From Halorubrum aidingense JCM 13560 (GTDB lineage: Archaea > Halobacteriota > Halobacteria > Halobacteriales > Haloferacaceae): a stretch of DNA of 38,445 nucleotides. The DNA lies in contig NZ_AOJI01000010.1 of the NCBI RefSeq assembly GCF_000336995.1, forward strand, positions 1 to 38,445, in the 5' to 3' direction. Below, in pieces: positions 31,917-38,445 of the stretch. The notes under the pieces were generated by a model. It searched no databases. It was not told the DNA's origin and worked only from the letters and a program-made list of their open reading frames with translations. The translations under genes were made by a program, and so were the position numbers. The first letter of the stretch is position 1. Each line of letters starts with the position of its first letter.

Positions 31917-32987
31917 ATGACCGACGACGTCGTCGAGCACCGTCGACTGATCATCGCCGGCACCGGAATCGCCGGCCTCACCGCGGGCATCTACGCCGCG
32001 CGGTCGAACAACGACCCCCTGATAATCGAGGGCGACGAACCGGGCGGTCAGCTCACGCTCACCACCGACGTGGAGAACTACCCCGGCTTCCCCGAGGGGA
32101 TCTCCGGACCGGAGCTGATCAACAACATGAAAACGCAGGCGACGAAGTTCGGCGCCGACACCCGCAACGGGATCGTCGCGGACGTCTCGAAGGAGCCCGC
32201 GGGCCACTTCCGCGTCGAGCTCACCGACGGCGACGCCTACACCGCCGACGCCGTCATCGCCGCCTCGGGCGCGAGCGCCCGAACGCTCGGCGTTCCCGGG
32301 GAAGACGAGCTGATGGGGTACGGCCTCTCGACGTGTGCGACCTGCGACGGCGCGTTCTTCCGCGGCGAGGACATGCTCGTCGTGGGCGGCGGCGACGCCG
32401 CCATGGAGGAGGCGAACTTCCTGACGAAGTTCGCGGACACCGTCTACATCGCGCACCGCCGCGAGGAGTTCCGCGCGGAGGACGTCTGGATCGACCGCAC
32501 GATGGAGAAGGTCGAGAGCGGCGAGATCGAACTCCTCTTGAACACCGAACTCACCGAGATTCACGGCACGCCCGAGGACGGCATCGACCACGTGACGCTC
32601 GTCGAGCACCCGGACGGTCACCCCACGGAGAAGCTGGACGACCCGGCGACCGCCGACGAGGTCGAGGAGTACGACTTCGACGTGGGCGCGGTCTTCTTCG
32701 CCATCGGCCACACGCCGAACACGGACTTCCTGGAGGGGACCGGCGTCGAGACCGACGACGAGGGCTACCTGATCACCGAGGGCGGCCGGGGCGGGAACCA
32801 GACGGACACGGGCGTCGACGGGCTGTTCGGCGCGGGCGACGTGGTCGATTTCCACTACCAGCAGGCCGTCACCGCGGCCGGGATGGGGTGTGAGGCCGCG
32901 CTCGACGCCGACGAGTACCTCACCGAGCGCGAGCGCGCCGGGGAACTGTACGAGGTCGAGGCCGACGCCGCGGCCGCGGACGACTGA
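31917..32987 (+). CDS. trxB: Thioredoxin reductase-like FAD/NAD(P) oxidoreductase
   Basis: The 356-residue protein has the FAD-binding GTGIAGLTAGIYAARS (15-30), GGQLTLTTDVENYPGFP, the redox-active CATC at 140-143 followed by DGAFF, the NAD(P)-binding VVGGGDAAMEEANFL, and a final FAD motif GLFGAGDVVDFHYQQAVTAAGMG. It would reduce thioredoxin or a related disulfide partner. The spacing of the active cysteines matches genuine thioredoxin reductases. The NAD(P) loop has HRREEFRAED, with Arg residues suited to NADPH, though haloarchaeal relatives differ in donor. The C-terminal acidic tail is haloarchaeal. A CTACATA box lies about 27 bases before the ATG. No thioredoxin gene is adjacent. Confidence 0.92.
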   Translation: MTDDVVEHRRLIIAGTGIAGLTAGIYAARSNNDPLIIEGDEPGGQLTLTTDVENYPGFPEGISGPELINNMKTQATKFGADTRNGIVADVSKEPAGHFRVELTDGDAYTADAVIAASGASARTLGVPGEDELMGYGLSTCATCDGAFFRGEDMLVVGGGDAAMEEANFLTKFADTVYIAHRREEFRAEDVWIDRTMEKVESGEIELLLNTELTEIHGTPEDGIDHVTLVEHPDGHPTEKLDDPATADEVEEYDFDVGAVFFAIGHTPNTDFLEGTGVETDDEGYLITEGGRGGNQTDTGVDGLFGAGDVVDFHYQQAVTAAGMGCEAALDADEYLTERERAGELYEVEADAAAADD

Positions 32988-33009
32988 GCGGCGGTCGATC
33001 GGACGGGAG

Positions 33010-33050
33010 TTTATAAGGGAAGACCGATTCCGTTCTCGAGGATTTATAAA
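33010..33050 (+). promoter_or_regulatory. First pair of TATA boxes, 33 bp apart
   Basis: TTTATAA begins at 33010 and TTTATAAA at 33043. Both read in plus-strand orientation and would start RNA near 33037 and 33070. Neither leads to an annotated gene at leaderless spacing. Confidence 0.5.
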
Positions 33051-33172
33051 TGGTTGACGGCGCGATGACCGATTCTACCGTCCCAGTTGCTCGTGACGCC
33101 GTCGCTGCAGCGACCATTTCCAAACCCGTGTCCGTTCCGCACACCACCGCAGCCTCACGCCTCCCCAGCCTC

Positions 33173-33204
33173 GTCGGCTCGGCGTTTGTAAACGCCGAGC
33201 CGAC
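33173..33204. repeat. 32-base palindrome with perfect 15-bp arms
   Basis: Arms at 33173-33187 and 33190-33204 are exact complements separated by GT. The arms read GTCGGCTCGGCGTTT and its reverse complement. It would form a very stable hairpin in RNA or a cruciform in DNA. Confidence 0.9.
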
Positions 33205-33264
33205 TCCCTCGCGCTCGGTTCGCGCCCAGTGGACGCTCACCGGAGCGCGCCACCGCACTACCTA

Positions 33265-33306
33265 TTTATAAGCGGTCGTCGTCTCCGCTCGCGTCTATTT
33301 ATATAT
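33265..33306 (+). promoter_or_regulatory. Second pair of TATA boxes, 33 bp apart
   Basis: CTATTTATA occurs twice, with the TTTATA cores starting at 33265 and 33298. Spacing is exactly that of the first pair, 255 bases away. Predicted transcripts would start near 33292 and 33325 and run antisense to the end of rfcS. Confidence 0.5.
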
Positions 33307-33371
33307 CACGTCGCTGGCGAGGGCTGTAACACTCACTCTCGCGATCCGTCGCCATTCCGCCTCCGAGCGGG

Positions 33372-34355
33372 CTATTCCTCCAGCGACAGCGCGGCGAGCA
33401 GCGACTCCAGTTGCACCTGCTCGTTGGCGCCCTCGGCGATCCGGTAGTCCGCCTCGCCGATCCGCTCCATCAGCTTCACCGCCTCGCGCTCGCTCAGGTC
33501 GAACTCCCAGACGGAGCGGTGGAGCTGGTCGATGACGTCGCCGCCGGCCATGCCGGTCTCCGTCAGGAGGCTGTCGAGGGTCGCCCGCGCCTTCGCGAAG
33601 TCGCCCGCGAGCGCGTCGGTCACCATCGACTCGATCTCCTCCGGGCGGGCGGTCGCCGTGATCGCGTACACCGCCTCCTCGTCGACGACGTCGCCGGTCG
33701 TCGCCGCCGCCTGCAGCGAGTTGATCGCCCGGCGCATGTCGCCGTCGGCCGCGTACACGAGGGCGTCCACGCCGGCGTCCGTCACCTCGATCCCCTCTGC
33801 GGCCGCGATCTCGCGGGTCTGTCCGGCGACCGCCGCGTCCGAGAGCGGCGAGAACCGGAAGACGGCACACCGCGACTGGATCGGGTCGATGATCTTCGAC
33901 GAGTAGTTACACGAGAGGATAAAGCGGGTGTTGTCGGAGAACTGCTCCATCGTCCGGCGGAGCGCCGACTGGGCGTCGTCGGTGAGAGAGTCGGCCTCAT
34001 CGAGGAACACGATCCGGAAGTCGCCGCCGAACGACGACCGCGCGAACCCCTTGATCCGGTCGCGAACCACGTCGATGCCGCGCTGGTCGGAGGCGTTGAG
34101 TTCGAGGAAGTTCCCCCGCCAGTTGTCCTCGCCGTACACCTCGCGGGCGATGGCGGTGGCCGCGGTCGTCTTCCCGACACCGGCCGGACCGCTGAACAGG
34201 AGGTGCGGAATGTCGTCCTGATCGATGTAGCTCTGGAGCCGCTCGACGATCGCCTCCTGGCCGTGGATGTCGCCGAGCGACTGCGGCCGGTACTTCTCGA
34301 TCCAGATCTCCCGACCGGTCGCGGTCGCAGCCGTCTGCTCGTCGGCCTCGCTCAT
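33372..34355 (-). CDS. rfcS: Replication factor C small subunit
   Basis: RfcS is the ATPase subunit of the clamp loader that puts PCNA on primed DNA. The 327-residue protein opens [25 protein letters not shown], the RFC box. Walker A is GPAGVGKT (56-63), Walker B is FLDEADSL (near 115-122), sensor 1 lies in [11 protein letters not shown], and the arginine finger is in the SRC motif ([14 protein letters not shown]). The C-terminal collar domain (about 230-320) is complete. No intein is present, although archaeal rfc genes often carry one. The start has GTTTATC about 27 bases upstream. Haloarchaea have several small-subunit paralogues and I cannot say which this is. Confidence 0.96.
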   Translation of the reverse strand: MSEADEQTAATATGREIWIEKYRPQSLGDIHGQEAIVERLQSYIDQDDIPHLLFSGPAGVGKTTAATAIAREVYGEDNWRGNFLELNASDQRGIDVVRDRIKGFARSSFGGDFRIVFLDEADSLTDDAQSALRRTMEQFSDNTRFILSCNYSSKIIDPIQSRCAVFRFSPLSDAAVAGQTREIAAAEGIEVTDAGVDALVYAADGDMRRAINSLQAAATTGDVVDEEAVYAITATARPEEIESMVTDALAGDFAKARATLDSLLTETGMAGGDVIDQLHRSVWEFDLSEREAVKLMERIGEADYRIAEGANEQVQLESLLAALSLEE

Positions 34356-34380
34356 GCTGTGATCGGAGGCGCGGCGGGGT

Positions 34381-34386
34381 GATAAA
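34381..34386 (-). promoter_or_regulatory. TATA box of rfcS
   Basis: On the minus strand TTTATC is centred about 28 bases before the ATG at 34355, giving a leaderless transcript. Confidence 0.6.
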
Positions 34387-34445
34387 CGCCCCGAGAACGA
34401 GGCGGATCGCGCGCGTCGTCATCGTCCGATCGGTGCCGCGATTGC

Positions 34446-34511
34446 GGGTCGATCTCGGGCCGATCGTGGGCCGATCCCGGCCCGATCCCAAGTCGATCTC
34501 GGGCCGTTACA
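34446..34511. repeat. Degenerate 11-bp tandem repeat (six units), upstream of rfcS
   Basis: Six consecutive 11-base units of the type GGGCCGATCCC begin at 34446; most start with GGG or GG, and the last runs into the stop codon of the DUF5995 gene. The array lies 90 bases before the rfcS start. Its 11-base period equals that of the array before folCP. Confidence 0.7.
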
Positions 34512-35451
34512 GGGAGACGACGCCGGCCGCCGTTCGCCGTCGAAACTCGTCTCGAAACGCCGACAGCGCGTCCGTTCCGGCCTCCATCCGTCTGATCCGC
34601 TGCCGGGCCTCGGCGTCGATACGCGGTGCCAGCACGATCGCCGCCGCGCCCGTCGAGACGGTTCGCACGCGCCAGTCGACGTAGCGCTCGGCGGCCCACG
34701 CCGGCAGATCGGCGAGCAGCACGGCGTTCCGCCACGCGAGCTCTCGGCTTCCGGCCAGTCCGAGCAGCGCGACCCGGTCGTCGAACGGGTCGACGAGCGC
34801 GTCGATGCCGCGCACGCCGACGGCGTCGTACACCTCGACGAGCGACTCCTGGACGACCGCGGTGAGTCGCGCGAGTATCTCGTTGATGCGGTCGTGGTCC
34901 GCGCGCTTCGCGTCGCGACCGGGATCGATGCGCACGTCTCGGAGCGTGTAGGTGAGGTCGTCGTTGATGTGCGCGTTAATGCCGAGGAGCGCGTCCTGTG
35001 CGACGAGCGTCTCGCCGCGCTCGGCGGCGCCGAACGCGAGCAGCCACGCCTCCGGCAGCGAGTCGAACCGCCGGCGCTCGAAGGCGAGCAGCGCCCGTCG
35101 GTAGTACTCGGCGAACGCGACGAGGTACGCGGTCACCCACTCCGGGTCGGCGAACGTCCCCTCGTCCATCGCGGTTGCGACGGTCGCCGTCATCCGGGCG
35201 TACACGGTGAGAAACACCGATCGCCGGTCTCCGTCGTCGCGGAGGTACGCCTCGATGCGACGCAGCCGGTCGGCGACGTCATCGACCGAGTCGAACGGGG
35301 CGGACGCGAGGTCGATCAGGGTCGCGTCCGGCTCGTCGTCCGCGAGCGCTGCGGTGATCGTCGCCGTCTCGGCCCGCATTCGTCGTCGGTACGCGGTCAA
35401 CAGCGCTCTGACTTCGGCGGCGGTCGGGACGGTGTGAGAGAGCGGGATCAT
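34507..35451 (-). CDS. DUF5995-family protein
   Basis: From ATG 35451 the protein has 314 residues. It is largely helical, with the conserved-looking INAHINDDLTYTLRDV near 175-190 and FDRINEIL-like HDRINEILARLTAVV after it; the His-Ile-Asn motif matches the DUF5995 family as I know it. Further marks are EWVTAYLVAFAEYYRRALLAFER and LAWRNAVLLADLPAWAAERYVDWRV. Function of the family is unknown. There is no signal peptide or membrane helix. A much longer open frame upstream is an Arg-rich shadow of etfA and is rejected. It sits between rfcS and etfA on the same strand, with 125 bases before it, so it may have its own promoter. Confidence 0.75.
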   Translation of the reverse strand: MIPLSHTVPTAAEVRALLTAYRRRMRAETATITAALADDEPDATLIDLASAPFDSVDDVADRLRRIEAYLRDDGDRRSVFLTVYARMTATVATAMDEGTFADPEWVTAYLVAFAEYYRRALLAFERRRFDSLPEAWLLAFGAAERGETLVAQDALLGINAHINDDLTYTLRDVRIDPGRDAKRADHDRINEILARLTAVVQESLVEVYDAVGVRGIDALVDPFDDRVALLGLAGSRELAWRNAVLLADLPAWAAERYVDWRVRTVSTGAAAIVLAPRIDAEARQRIRRMEAGTDALSAFRDEFRRRTAAGVVSL

Positions 35452-35576
35452 GATTGCGTCGAGAGCGCGTCGACCCGTCAGACTCCGCGGACAGACAAGA
35501 AGCTTCGTGCCGGGGGACCGTCCGCAGATTCGTCGGCCCGCCGGTCCGTTGACTGGGCCGCCAGCGCGGCCGTTCC

Positions 35577-36524
35577 TTACGCGAACTCGTCGATGAGTTC
35601 GGGCACCACGTCGAAGAGGTCGCCGACGATCCCGTAGTCGGCGATGTCGAAGATCGGCGCGTTCGGGTCGGTGTTGATCGCGACGATCGTGTCGGAGCCC
35701 TTCATCCCGGCGACGTGCTGGACCGCACCGGAGATACCGACCGCGATGTACACGTCGGGGGTGACGACCTTGCCAGACTGGCCGACTTGGCGGTTCTTCG
35801 GGAGCCAGCCGTTGTCGACGATCGGCCGCGACGACGAGAGGGTGGCGCCGAGCGCGTCCGCGAGCTCCTCGACGAGTTCGATGTTCTCCTCCTCCTCGAT
35901 CCCGCGACCGACCGAGACGAGCACGTCCGCGTCCGCGATGTCGACGTCGCCGTTGCCGACCTCCTCGAAGCCGGTGACGCGAGCGCCCGATTCGGGGATA
36001 TCGACATCGACGGATTCGACCGGCGCGTCGCCGACGCCCTCGGCGGGCGCCCACTCGCCGCCCCGGACCGTGAGCACGAAGCGATCGCCGGTGACGTCGA
36101 CGGTCGTCTCCACCTTCGAGCCGTACATCTCGCGGGTGACGGTCAGCCCGTCGTCGTACTCGATCCCGATGGCGTCCGTCACCAGCGGGAGCCCCTGTGC
36201 CTCTGCGACGGCGGGCGCGTAGTCGAGCCCGTTGACGGAGTTCGGGATCACGACCGTGCCGGCGTCCGTTCGATCGAGCACCGCCGCGATCGCTGCTTGA
36301 TAGACGTTGTGGTCGAACTCCTCGCCGTGTTCGACCGTGTGGATCGCGTCGACGCCCTCGCGGTTCACGTCCTCCGCGAACCGCTCGACGTCGCCGGCGA
36401 TGACCGCGACGTGGAGGTCGCCGCCGCGCGCGTCGGCCAGCGCTCGACCGGCCGTCACCGCCTCGTGTGACACGTCTCGAAGCTCCCCGCGGCGGTGTTC
36501 GGCGACCACGAGCACGTCGTCCAT
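35577..36524 (-). CDS. etfA: Electron transfer flavoprotein alpha subunit
   Basis: EtfA binds the FAD of the EtfAB heterodimer, which carries electrons from acyl-CoA and other dehydrogenases to the quinone pool or, in some cases, bifurcates them. The 315-residue protein starts MDDVLVVAEHRRGELRDVSHEAV. The FAD domain is at the C-terminus: NRQVGQSGKVVTPDVYIAVGISGAVQHVAGMKGSDTIVAINTDPNAPIFDIADYGIVGDLFDVVPELIDEF (about 240-310). The ATG shares its A with the stop codon of etfB (TGATG), so synthesis of the two subunits is coupled. A GTG one codon earlier is possible but would overlap etfB more. Confidence 0.95.
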   Translation of the reverse strand: MDDVLVVAEHRRGELRDVSHEAVTAGRALADARGGDLHVAVIAGDVERFAEDVNREGVDAIHTVEHGEEFDHNVYQAAIAAVLDRTDAGTVVIPNSVNGLDYAPAVAEAQGLPLVTDAIGIEYDDGLTVTREMYGSKVETTVDVTGDRFVLTVRGGEWAPAEGVGDAPVESVDVDIPESGARVTGFEEVGNGDVDIADADVLVSVGRGIEEEENIELVEELADALGATLSSSRPIVDNGWLPKNRQVGQSGKVVTPDVYIAVGISGAVQHVAGMKGSDTIVAINTDPNAPIFDIADYGIVGDLFDVVPELIDEFA

Positions 36525-37312
36525 CACGCGCCCACCCCCTTCTCGCGCAGGACCTCGGCAAGGCGGGTCGCAGCCTCGCCGGCGTCGCCCTCGATCAGCT
36601 CCGCGTCCGACTCGCTCTCGGGCTCGTACATCGAGGTGATCGTCAGCGCGCTCTCGACGTCGTCCGCCGAGAGGCCGAGATCCGAGAGGTCCGTGGCGGC
36701 GATCTCCTTCCGCTGGGCCTGTCGGATGCCGCGAAGGCTCGCGTACCGGGGCTCGTTGAGTCCGGTCTGGACGGTCAACACGGCCGGCAGATCGACGTCG
36801 GTCAGCTCTTCAACGCCGCCCTCAAGCTCGCGGTGCACGTGTGCGACCCCGGCGTCGGCGTCGAGATCGAGCGCGTTCACGACGGCGGCGTGCTCGAAGC
36901 CGATCCGCTCGGCGAGCGCGACGCCCGTGGCGCCGAACCCGGTGTCGGCGGCCTGCACTCCGCCGAGAATCAGGTCCGGATCCTCGTCTTCGACGACCGC
37001 CTCGAACGTCGAGACCTTCGCGGCGACGTCCGAGAACCCGTCTTCGAAGGCGTCGTCCCAGACGCGGACGGCGCGATCCGCGCCCTTCGCGAGCGCCATC
37101 CGGATCGTCTCTTCGGTGCGCTCCGGACCGATGGTGACGGTGACGACCTCGTCGGCGATACCGGCCTCGGCCAGCTGGACCGCCGCCTCGATCGCGTAGT
37201 CGTCCCACTCGTTGAGGTCGTACTCGAGGTCCGACGCCGCGATGTCGGTCCCCTCGATCGCGAAGTCGTCGCCCGCCTCCGCGACTTCCTTGACGGTCAC
37301 CAGAACTTTCAT
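36524..37312 (-). CDS. etfB: Electron transfer flavoprotein beta subunit
   Basis: The 262-residue subunit starts MKVLVTVKEVAEAGDDFAIEGTDI. It has YDLNEWDDYAIEAAVQLAE near 34-52, TIGPERTEETIRMALAKGADRAVRV near 65-90, and DPDLILGGVQAADTGFGATGVALAERIGFE near 110-140, the nucleotide-binding beta-subunit fold. The segment QTGLNEPRYASLRGIRQAQRKEI is the ETF beta signature. It is the first gene of the etfBA operon. A TTAC-rich element about 27 bases upstream may be the promoter. No ETF:quinone oxidoreductase or ferredoxin gene is adjacent, so bifurcating (Fix-type) and ordinary use cannot be told apart. Confidence 0.95.
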   Translation of the reverse strand: MKVLVTVKEVAEAGDDFAIEGTDIAASDLEYDLNEWDDYAIEAAVQLAEAGIADEVVTVTIGPERTEETIRMALAKGADRAVRVWDDAFEDGFSDVAAKVSTFEAVVEDEDPDLILGGVQAADTGFGATGVALAERIGFEHAAVVNALDLDADAGVAHVHRELEGGVEELTDVDLPAVLTVQTGLNEPRYASLRGIRQAQRKEIAATDLSDLGLSADDVESALTITSMYEPESESDAELIEGDAGEAATRLAEVLREKGVGA

Positions 37313-37374
37313 GATCGATACTCCGGTGCTCGACGTGTAATGGTTTTCGGAACGCGGCACGGTAAGCGCGTCGT

Positions 37375-38428
37375 TTACCGGTCGTTCGATCCGTCGTCGT
37401 CGCTCTCGTCTTCGGTGTCCGGAAGCGAGATGAGGTTCTCGCGACCCAACCGGAGCTTCTCGACGCGTCCGGCCTCCGCCATCGCCGAGAGGAGCTGTGA
37501 GACCTTCGCGTCCGACCAGCCGGTCTCCGCGACGATGTCGGCCTGTCGCATCCGTCCGCCGCTGTCGGTCAGCAGTCGCTCGACGCGCTCCTCGTCGGAG
37601 AGCAGCGAGAGGTCCTCTTCGGGTTCGGACTCGTCGCTCCCATCTCGCTCGGTGTCGACATCCGCCCCCGCCGCTGCTCCCGACGCGCGACCGCCGGTGT
37701 CCGCGGCCGGATCGTCGGCACCGTTCTCGTCCGCGTCGCCGCCGCCCGCGATCGCCGTGCCGTCCATCCGCCGGTACCTGACGATACTCCCGGCGATGAG
37801 CAGGGCCGCGAGCACGATCGCGATGGTCAGCATCGTCCACGGCGGGCCGACCGCACCGGTCGGGGCGTAGACGACTGCGACCCGCTCGTCCGGCCCGAAA
37901 GCCCGCGGCCCCTCGATGATAACGGCGTTGTCTCGGAGCGGGACGGTGGCACCCGGGGTCCCGGTGACGGTGTACCCGTCCGGGGTCGCTACTTCGAGGG
38001 TTTGTCCCTCCTCTAAGGAGGCGAGCCACGTCCCGTCGTTCGGCGTCGTCAGGGCGTCGCCCAACACCAGGTTCTCGCCGTCTTGCGCGAGGAAGTCGGT
38101 CCAGACGAACGTGAGCCGGAGCTCGCCGACCGCGTCCGTCTCGTCGCCCGCGACGTCGAACGACGACGGGTCCTCGTGGACCGTCACGTCGCGCTCGACG
38201 CTTTCGATCCGCATCGTTCGATCGACGTTTCGGCTCGCCTCGCGGGCGAACCCCTCGAACAGTTCGCCGTCGGGACCGATTTCGCCGTCGAGGAATCGAT
38301 CCCCCGCGGTCTCGAACGCGGCGCGTTCGGACGCGTCGGCCAGCGCGTACCGGATCGACACCTCCCAGCGCGCGTCGCGGTCGGGCGACAGCTCGATTCG
38401 GATAGTCGTCTCGGTCTCCGGGTCGAAC
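37375..38428 (-). CDS. Membrane-anchored winged-helix regulator, 5' end missing (DUF7345/DUF7343-like)
   Basis: About 351 residues are visible; the beginning is cut off by the contig end. From the N-terminal side there is a beta-rich domain (FDPETETTIRIELSPDRDARWEVSIRY...) likely outside the cell, then one membrane helix WTMLTIAIVLAALLIAGSIV near 37800-37850, a disordered acidic stretch, and a C-terminal winged helix (LLSDEERVERLLTDSGGRMRQADIVAETGWSDAKVSQLLSAMAEAG...LRLGRENLISL). This is the known haloarchaeal layout of a sensor-type membrane transcription regulator. The target is unknown. A reading that includes the last bases would start with adapter-derived residues and is wrong. Confidence 0.85.
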
Positions 38429-38445
38429 CTGTCTCTTATACACAT
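38429..38445. other. Tn5/Nextera mosaic-end adapter remnant
   Basis: The final 17 bases, CTGTCTCTTATACACAT, are the first 17 of the 19-base mosaic-end sequence used in Illumina Nextera libraries. They are not part of the genome and should be trimmed. Confidence 0.97.

Larger units (their letters stand above)
32988..33371. other. 384-base gene-free spacer with two pairs of TATA boxes and a palindrome
   Basis: No credible protein gene is present. A short plus-strand frame at 33050-33271 has mixed codon use and no domain. TTTATA-type boxes occur at 33010, 33043, 33265 and 33298 on the plus strand, and a 32-base palindrome is centred near 33188. The spacer could hold a small non-coding RNA, or be an interspersed repeat. 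Transcription from the last box would run toward the 3' end of rfcS on the opposite strand. Confidence 0.6.

Noticed and set aside
32920..33258. A minus-strand frame across the same spacer
   Set aside because: It overlaps the end of the thioredoxin reductase gene and the palindrome and shows no domain.
33050..33271. A 73-residue plus-strand frame in the rfcS/trxB spacer
   Set aside because: Codon third positions are not GC-biased as in neighbours, it runs straight through the perfect palindrome, and its end coincides with a TATA box. A leaderless start at the inner ATG (33065) cannot be wholly excluded.
35452..36561. Long upstream extension of the DUF5995 protein
   Set aside because: It is an out-of-frame, Arg-rich reading of etfA; the domain starts at ATG 35451.
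37313..38443. Long upstream extension of EtfB starting MYKRQ
   Set aside because: The extra residues come from an out-of-frame reading of the winged-helix gene plus adapter sequence; EtfB starts at 37312.
1..38445. Search for defence islands, transposons, inteins, tRNA or rRNA
   Set aside because: No transposase, integrase, nuclease/helicase clusters, CRISPR spacers, intein in rfcS, or tRNA-like cloverleaf was noticed on reading; gene content is housekeeping.

Overview
This window is chromosomal DNA from an extremely halophilic archaeon (class Halobacteria, probably Halorubrum or a close relative). The evidence is the very high GC content, the Asp/Glu-rich proteins, two-subunit ETF genes, an FtsZ2-type division protein, archaeal Smc/ScpA, RfcS, GatB, NcsA, a SAMP2-like modifier and a fused FolC-DHPS. 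Many genes have a TTTATA-like box 25-30 bases before the start codon, which fits leaderless archaeal transcription. The genus is inferred from overall resemblance only. I saw no rRNA, tRNA, CRISPR array, transposase or phage gene; this is mostly core genome.

Layout. 1-7.5 kb: VOC dioxygenase-like protein, CaCA-type cation antiporter, the B12-binding subunit of methylmalonyl-CoA mutase with its GTPase MeaB, an alpha/beta hydrolase, a receiver-PAS protein, a DUF4442 thioesterase-like protein, and the tRNA thiolation enzyme NcsA. 7.5-10 kb: the cell-division locus cdrL - cdrS - ftsZ2 on the minus strand, including a 59-residue ribbon-helix-helix gene and a promoter full of GTAAGAC/GTCTTAC sites. 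10-15 kb: an acidic coiled-coil protein, Smc and ScpA, i.e. chromosome condensation next to cell division. 15-21.8 kb: methylthioadenosine phosphorylase, a YeiH-type membrane protein coupled to a 56-residue membrane microprotein, an HD phosphohydrolase, a malate:quinone oxidoreductase-like flavoprotein, and a phosphoribosyltransferase/HD-hydrolase pair. 22-25.4 kb: GatB, a SAMP2-like ubiquitin-fold protein with residues after its Gly-Gly, a GNAT acetyltransferase, RlmE and a 46-residue zinc-ribbon protein. 25.4-33 kb: an ABC-2 exporter, the FolC-DHPS fusion, a nucleotide-binding/DHH phosphoesterase fusion, and a thioredoxin reductase-like protein. 33-38.4 kb: a 384-base gene-free spacer with a 32-base palindrome and two pairs of TATA boxes, RfcS, a DUF5995 protein, EtfB/EtfA, and a membrane-anchored winged-helix regulator cut off by the contig end.

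Functional links. NcsA and the SAMP2-like protein belong to the same archaeal sulfur-transfer/sampylation network. CdrL, CdrS, FtsZ2, Smc and ScpA put division and segregation within 7 kb. The last 17 bases are Illumina/Nextera Tn5 mosaic-end adapter, not genome, and must be trimmed.

The most interesting points are the CdrL/CdrS operator array, the C-terminal tail on the SAMP2-like protein with a promoter embedded in its Gly-Gly codons, the spacer at 33.0-33.3 kb, two 11-bp-phased G/C-tract arrays, the YeiH-coupled microprotein, and a candidate cyclic-dinucleotide phosphodiesterase with an RCK-like N-terminus. I found no wholly new multi-gene defence or mobile system.
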